This document shows positions 59,901-64,000 of a stretch of DNA of 64,000 nt, piece by piece. The DNA is taken from contig CM042548.1 in NCBI GenBank assembly GCA_023630585.1, positions 7,995,527 through 8,059,526 of the forward strand, given 5' to 3'. Made by a program: the position numbers and the translations under genes. The notes below the pieces were generated by a model. It did no database searches, was not told the origin of the DNA, and saw only the letters and a program-made list of their open reading frames with translations. Every line of letters begins with the position of its first letter. Within the stretch, counting starts at the first letter, position 1. The stretch comes from Cranoglanis bouderius (lineage: Eukaryota > Chordata > Actinopteri > Siluriformes > Cranoglanididae).

Positions 59901-62900
59901 ATAAACTTTTTTTCTAGATGCAGGGCGGTGTTATCCATAAACCTTCTGAAAGGTATCTACAGCTGTTCTTTTGTATACTGCTTGTCCACACAACCCTTAA
60001 AAACACCAGCCTTATTATAACCAGAGTATTGTTTAATGTGACTCAGAAAGTGAGATTACTTTTTGGAGGGCTTCCAGCAGGCACACACCGTCACCAGGGT
60101 TATAAGCAAGAAAATTCCACCAGTTGAAAGGATGATATAGAGAGAACTTCGTCCTGCAGAAAAAAAAGAAAACACCAGGAAGACCACTGTTGTCATGGTG
60201 CTGTTCTCCCGTGCTGAAAAACATGTGCCATTGTTCATCCATCTCTCTCTACATACATGCATGAAGCACTACTGCAAAGTGATTATACCTCTCAAGTTAA
60301 ACAAAGTGTGAACTCTTTGTTTAAAATTGTGCTCCAAAGAAACAAGTGTGTAGATGAGGCTGAGAGCTCAAACTGAGACGATGGCCTGGTTTCGTTTACA
60401 GGTTTTGTTAGAGCTGGAGTGAATAGTGGTGCTTGGGGTTTTTTAAAGGGCAGTGGGTGCAGAGAGAATGCAGAACCCCACTGGGTTATTGCTGTGTCTT
60501 AGCTGTGTAGTAATGTATGAGGAGGAGGAGGAGGAGGAGGTAATGGTGGAAGGAGAGGCAATAGTTAGTAAGCCAAGCTTCACTGGGACAAAAATCTTCA
60601 CTCTGCCCTTTCAGCAAGCCCTGTTGGTATCCACGTATGACAGCAGCTAGTTTAAATGAGGTTAGGTCTGGGTTTTGAGGTCACCAATGCTTGTTGGAAT
60701 GATGCACAATAGTGAACATATAGTATAACAGTGTGTAGCAATTGTGAAATAACACTGTATATAATTAATTTGATTTACTTCAACCTAAACTTTATCTATC
60801 CCATCAGTAGTGTATAGACAATTATCATAGATAATTTTGACACATTTCCCTTTACTGAGAAAAAAAAAAAAAAAATTGTTGTATCAACCCCGTCTATCAG
60901 AGCCTATCATTTGAAGCGTTACATGACTTGTTACTTCACTTTCACTCCCTGGACTTCTCGTCATACAGGTTTAACTGTAATCAAACCACATTTTTTCCCC
61001 ATTTCCTTCCTATTTTGGGCTTGGCCAATTCCCACCCATCAGCCAGCTCTCCACTACATAAAACAGCTACCAAAACAGGGAGCATTAAGGATAACACATG
61101 CTTCCACTGAGACACATGATTCTACTCAACCTCATCTTTTCGAACTGCTGCTTATGCTGCATCGCAGGGCAGCGTAAAACATACGGAGGAAAGCGCTGTC
61201 TACTCTCTTCCACATACATGATCTCACAGATGGCCATGATTGGCTAGTGTCACTGTGATTGATGGATGAGTGAAGGTATGCCTTCCTTCCCACCCATCGA
61301 TCATGGCTTATTTTGCTCTTTTGGACTCGACTTGGCATTTTTAGGATTTGTACTCAATCTCTGGACGATAATGTTATGTAATAGGACACAACAGATGGGG
61401 TGAACGCTTCTCAGTTGCACCACTCAGGAGCAAAGAAATCCTCATTCAAAAGTATTTGTACACTATTAACCTCTAAATTTGTATAATTCTTGCTTTCAGG
61501 GTTCAAACTTCTCTTTCAGAGGGAGATTTTTGGCCATTCATAATCACAGATCAAAAACAGAAGGACATGGTTACCAATAGACATGCAAACTGAAGCCATA
61601 ATTTGTGCTTGTGCATATACTGCACACTTACGCTGAATAAAATAAGTGAAATCATCATAATCATCATCTACATTTGTGGTTAGGTGCTCCATACAGATGT
61701 AAAGGCCTCAGTTAAGAAACTTTTCACTGAAAAACAGCATCGGCTAACCCAGCTAACTTAAATAAGAACAATGCTAGCAAACAGCTAATATTCTTGGGTC
61801 AAAATATAAATGGAAGTGCCACAGTTTCTACCTGACTGTACATGGATACCACAAAACTTTGGGGAAAACGCAACTAGAAAAAAGTAACTATAAATAGGCT
61901 TTATACCATATTGCTTTGAAAGTTATTCAGAACTACAGTGTTATATAGAACAGGGTTGATAAAAAATATTAGAATATTTACTGTAAAGTTTAATAGAGTC
62001 CAACAGCTCTGCTTAGGCTTCCATTGAAAGTGAGTTTTGAGCCAATGTGTTTTCTTTCATTTGTTCAGTAAAGGGAAATGTCAGAACTAATCTCCTTAGT
62101 AAGATCCACAGGTTAAACAGACATTAGATTGGAAAAAATGATTACATTTCCCTTTAAGTATCTCTAACAATATGTACTATGGGGCGAGAATAAATCCCTG
62201 CACCTACTGTAGACTGTTAGTCTGACAGGCATGCTCTTCATGCTGCTGATGGGGTTCTCCACAGTGCAGGTGTAGACATCATCGTCTGACATCAGCACCC
62301 TGGAGATAGTCAGAACTTTCTGGTCATGTGACAGTAGCAGACGTGAGTCATTGGTCAGAGGTTTCCCACCCTTCAGCCAACCATAAATAGGCTTTGTGCC
62401 CCTTTCATGAGTGCAGTTCAGTGTAAAGTGCTCAGTAAGCTCCAGCACAGAGGACGCCACCAAGTGCACGAATGGCCTGGACAAAGGAACTGACAAGGAA
62501 AGACACAAAAATAGTCACGCTGAGAACTTACATTTTTGCAGTGGCTGTGTTGTATAATATTACATTTAACATGGTTGATCCATATCTTATTTTATATATA
62601 CAGTTGAAGATTAGTGGGAAAAAATCACATGGGTCTTTTTCCAGTCTTCAACTGTCCAGTTTTGGGGAGCCTGTACCCATGATAGACTCAGATTCCTGTT
62701 CTTGGCAGACAGGAGTGGAACCCAATGTAGTCTCCTATTGTTGTAACCCCTCCACCTCAGTGTTTCATGTTTTGTGCATTTTGAGATGCTTTTCTATTTG
62801 AGTTACTATATCCTTATTGGCAGCTCGAAACAATCTGGCCATTTTCCTCTCACCTCTCTTATTAGCACAATTAAGGCATTTCCACCCAGAGAACTGTTGC

Positions 62901-64000
62901 TCACTCAATGTTTTTTTGTTTTCTGCACCGTTCTGTTTTGTGTGAAAATTCCAGGAGACCAGCAGTTTCTGAAATACTCAAACCAGCCCATCTGGTACCA
63001 ACATCCATGCCATGATCAAAGTCACAGAGATCACACTTTTTCTTCATTCTGATGTTTGATGTGAACATTACCCAGAGCTCTTATCTTAGCTCGTATCTGC
63101 ATGATTTTTTTTCTTGCTCCACTGCCACATGATTGGCTGATTAGATATCTGCATGAACGTGCAGGTGTACATGTGTTCCTAATAAAGTGGACGGTGAGTG
63201 TGTAACCATTTGCATTACAACTTGAGTGAAAAGTAGAATCTTTGAAATATTTACATGAATTTCAGAGTTTCTTATAAGCTTTAATGACAGTGTGCACCCG
63301 AGCTGCCATGGACTCCACAATGTTATGCAAAATATGATCCATTTTAGATCAAATCCATCGGCGTGTCGGAGTGAAAAAAATCTCAGAATTTCAGTGTGGT
63401 CTCAGACGTTTACACTCCACTAAGCATGTGCAACACATCAAAACTTGAGGTGGATAGGCTACAAACGCATTAGGTTTCATTTCTGTCAGCCAAGAACAGG
63501 AACCTGAGGCTGCAATGGGCACAAGCTCACAGAAATTGGGCAGTTAAATATTGTGAAAACACTGCTTGGTTTTTATTTAGCAATCTTCAACTTCAAATTC
63601 AAATCTGTTAGACTGGAAATGGAATGAATTTCATGAAATTCAAATGTATAGGAATCATCCAGATATCTAGCACAAAGCAAAATGAATTCATATTACATTT
63701 TACTTTATTTATTATTAGTTTGCTGTTTTGAAAACCTTTTCCAACTTTGACCAAGTAACAACATACTACTCTTATAAACTCAGAACTAACCCTCATCAGA
63801 ATTTCTGACATATTTCAGATTACAGACCTGAAATATGCACCAGTGTGTTTGTGCTGGAGCTGTAAGTGGTAAGCGACATGCTGAAAGGAACCCCTCCTAC
63901 CCCTGCCTACCGTCTACAGTGAGGTTCATGTGTTTCTCTCCGGTAAAGGTGTCATCAGTGATGGAGATCTCCACTTCGTAGGTGCCCTCATCTGACAGCT
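55022..64000 (-). CDS. hepacam: hepacam, hepatic and glial cell adhesion molecule (3' part, 6 coding exons)
   Basis: Gene-level entry, 5' partial at the right edge. A single-pass Ig-superfamily adhesion protein, best known for tethering MLC1 and ClC-2 at astrocyte junctions. Exons: 63911-64000 (continuing), 62208-62489, 60060-60153, 56635-56699, 55440-55510, 55022-55324; all junctions are in phase. Visible order: end of Ig domain 1 (DEGTYEVEISITDDTFTGEK), Ig domain 2, transmembrane helix (IILSTGGIFLLITLVTVCAC), then a cytoplasmic tail with KGPGGLYVLKET and a Pro/Ser/Thr-rich end containing SGRRYPRTPVPSPP. The tail is more diverged than the ectodomain, as is usual in this family. Teleosts often have two copies; which one this is cannot be told here. 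Confidence 0.93.
55440..55510 (-). CDS. hepacam: hepacam exon, cytoplasmic tail
   Basis: Encodes VDIVPGRSYHTRKGPGGLYV then LKET, equivalent to human KNPMALYILKD. Two acceptors 6 nt apart (GTAG at 55516 side and GCAG at 55510 side) are both in frame; the upstream one adds two residues (VA). Donor ACA|GTAAGT, phase 0. Confidence 0.85.
55525..56634. other. hepacam: hepacam intron 4
   Basis: Intron between the juxtamembrane and tail exons. The plus-strand frame at 55685-55981 has no recognised domain and is probably accidental. A poly-A run is at 56311-56334. Confidence 0.5.
56635..56699 (-). CDS. hepacam: hepacam exon, juxtamembrane cytoplasmic segment
   Basis: A 65-nt exon encoding KRQQPVMQNRLNVEQSNGNH then E; it replaces the KLEKQNSLEYMDQND region of human. 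Found by phase: it accepts phase 2 from the transmembrane exon and gives phase 1. Acceptor TTTTGTAG, donor GAAG|GTAACA. Confidence 0.8.
56858..56932. repeat. (AT)n microsatellite in hepacam intron 3
   Basis: About 36 units, directly abutting the left end of the palindromic element that follows. Confidence 0.95.
57025..57834 (+). mobile_element. LTR-like insertion with 5-bp duplication (retrovirus-like)
   Basis: Begins TGATAAG, ends CCTAACA, flanked by GCTAT on both sides (57020-57024 and 57835-57839). Removing it and one GCTAT restores the mirror match of the surrounding palindrome. It contains TATA-like ATATATACTC (about 57600). A stretch at 57797-57815 (TGGGGGCTAGTTCCGGGAT) is close to a proline-tRNA primer-binding site, so part of an internal leader may be included. 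It may be an old retrovirus-like LTR; no protein-coding region remains. Confidence 0.6.
57261..57508 (-). mobile_element. Short solo LTR nested in the LTR-like insertion
   Basis: 248 bp with inverted ends TGTAACA and CGTAACA when read on the plus strand (TGTTACG...TGTTACA on the minus). Flanks CATTG and CACTG match at 4 of 5 positions. Contains a CT-rich tract at about 57426-57440. Orientation is inferred from the position of AATAAA/ATTAAA-like motifs and is not certain. Confidence 0.6.
58373..60059. other. hepacam: Rest of hepacam intron 3
   Basis: AT-rich, no exon or transposon recognised between the palindromic element and the transmembrane exon. Confidence 0.45.
60060..60153 (-). CDS. 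hepacam: hepacam exon, transmembrane segment
   Basis: Encodes RSSLYIILSTGGIFLLITLV then TVCACWKPSK. This is nearly identical to the human transmembrane segment followed by the basic stop-transfer residues. Acceptor TTCTGCAG, donor AAAAA|GTAATC. Confidence 0.95.
60154..62207. other. hepacam: hepacam intron 2
   Basis: Holds a (GGA)n tract at 60519-60540 and a poly-A run at 60861-60874. Frames here, including the EEEEEEE-containing one, are artefacts of simple sequence. No exon recognised. Confidence 0.5.
60519..60540. repeat. (GGA)n microsatellite
   Basis: About seven GGA units. Confidence 0.9.
62208..62489 (-). CDS. hepacam: hepacam exon, Ig domain 2
   Basis: 94 codons counting split ones. 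Starts VPLSRPFVHLVASSVLELTE; contains FTLNC (first Ig cysteine), GWLKGGKPL (core Trp) and DDDVYTCTVENPISS (second cysteine), ending MPVRLTVY. Acceptor TTGTCAG, donor TACA|GTAGGT. An ATG in the intron just before is not a start. Confidence 0.95.
62600..63203 (-). mobile_element. Tc1-like transposon remnant in a hepacam intron
   Basis: The right end is GTGTTCCTAATAAAGTGGAC then GGTGAGTGTGTA, a terminal repeat known from fish Tc1-like elements. On the minus strand a decayed frame reads CDFDHGMDVGTRWAGLSISE then TAGLLEFSHKTVQ, the transposase helix-turn-helix, followed by RKMARLFRAANKDIVTQI. Stops and shifts follow; the DDE region is not continuous. The left edge is approximate. Confidence 0.75.
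63230..63570 (+). mobile_element. Tc1-like transposase remnant, opposite orientation
   Basis: The plus strand reads LSAKNRNLRLQWAQAHRNWA (63484-63544), matching the segment just before the first catalytic block of the same Tc1 group as 62600-63203. Only a scrap remains. CATGGACTCCACAATGTTAT near 63308 may be another displaced piece. Confidence 0.5.
63911..64000 (-). CDS. hepacam: hepacam exon, end of Ig domain 1 (runs off window)
   Basis: Encodes LSDEGTYEVEISITDDTFTG then EKHMNLTVD. The Y in DEGTYEV is the usual tyrosine near the second Ig cysteine. The donor is GACG|GTAGGC, phase 1. The exon continues beyond 64000. Confidence 0.93.

Noticed and set aside
60453..60650. Acidic protein with a run of Glu
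   Set aside because: Produced by a (GGA)n repeat inside a hepacam intron; no homology.
62490..62508. ATG start for an Ig protein at 62508
   Set aside because: A clear acceptor (TTGTCAG) lies at 62490 and phase-matched upstream exon sequence is at 63911; the ATG is intronic.

Overview
The window is animal nuclear DNA, almost certainly from a teleost fish. It has spliced vertebrate genes with GT-AG introns, many (CA)n, (TA)n and (GA)n microsatellites, tRNA-derived SINEs, an L2-type LINE tail, several Tc1/mariner families, hAT and Harbinger-like pieces, palindromic MITEs and solo LTRs. The repeat mix looks otophysan (catfish- or carp-like), but the species cannot be fixed from sequence alone. 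No rRNA genes, true tRNA genes, CRISPR arrays or bacterial-type operons were seen.

Three protein-coding genes are recognisable, all on the minus strand. (1) oaf (out at first homolog): only exon 1 is present, at 13007-13231. It carries the signal peptide and the start of the conserved secreted domain; later exons must lie beyond the left edge. (2) pde9a, the high-affinity cGMP phosphodiesterase: 17 coding exons between 43906 and 34149. They join in phase to 503 codons with every catalytic residue kept. A short terminal coding exon is still needed, and one weak candidate is at 32307-32348. (3) hepacam, an Ig-family adhesion protein of glia and liver: the last six coding exons between the right edge and 55022. 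They cover the end of the first Ig domain, the second Ig domain, the transmembrane helix and the cytoplasmic tail; the 5' exons lie beyond 64000.

Layout: 1-13006 is downstream of oaf exon 1 (probably a large first intron) and is full of MITEs, SINEs and a Harbinger-like element with a MADF-domain ORF. 13.2-14 kb is the oaf promoter side. 14-34 kb is a repeat-rich gap with no convincing gene. 34-44.5 kb is pde9a, with a nested set of transposons in intron 2. 44.5-55 kb is a gap holding a solo LTR with a perfect 5-bp target duplication and two broken but nearly full-length Tc1-type elements. 55-64 kb is hepacam, with a triple-nested insertion in one intron and Tc1 remnants between its Ig exons.

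The genes do not form an operon. Their shared interest is synteny. OAF and HEPACAM map to human 11q23-24 and PDE9A to 21q22.3, regions that also share PKNOX1/2, SLC37A1/2 and UBASH3A/B pairs. Their close linkage here may preserve an ancestral arrangement. I found no clearly new biological system. The most unusual features are microsatellites that form or flank splice acceptors of pde9a, a MADF-bearing repeat family, and layered transposon insertions that can be dated relative to each other.
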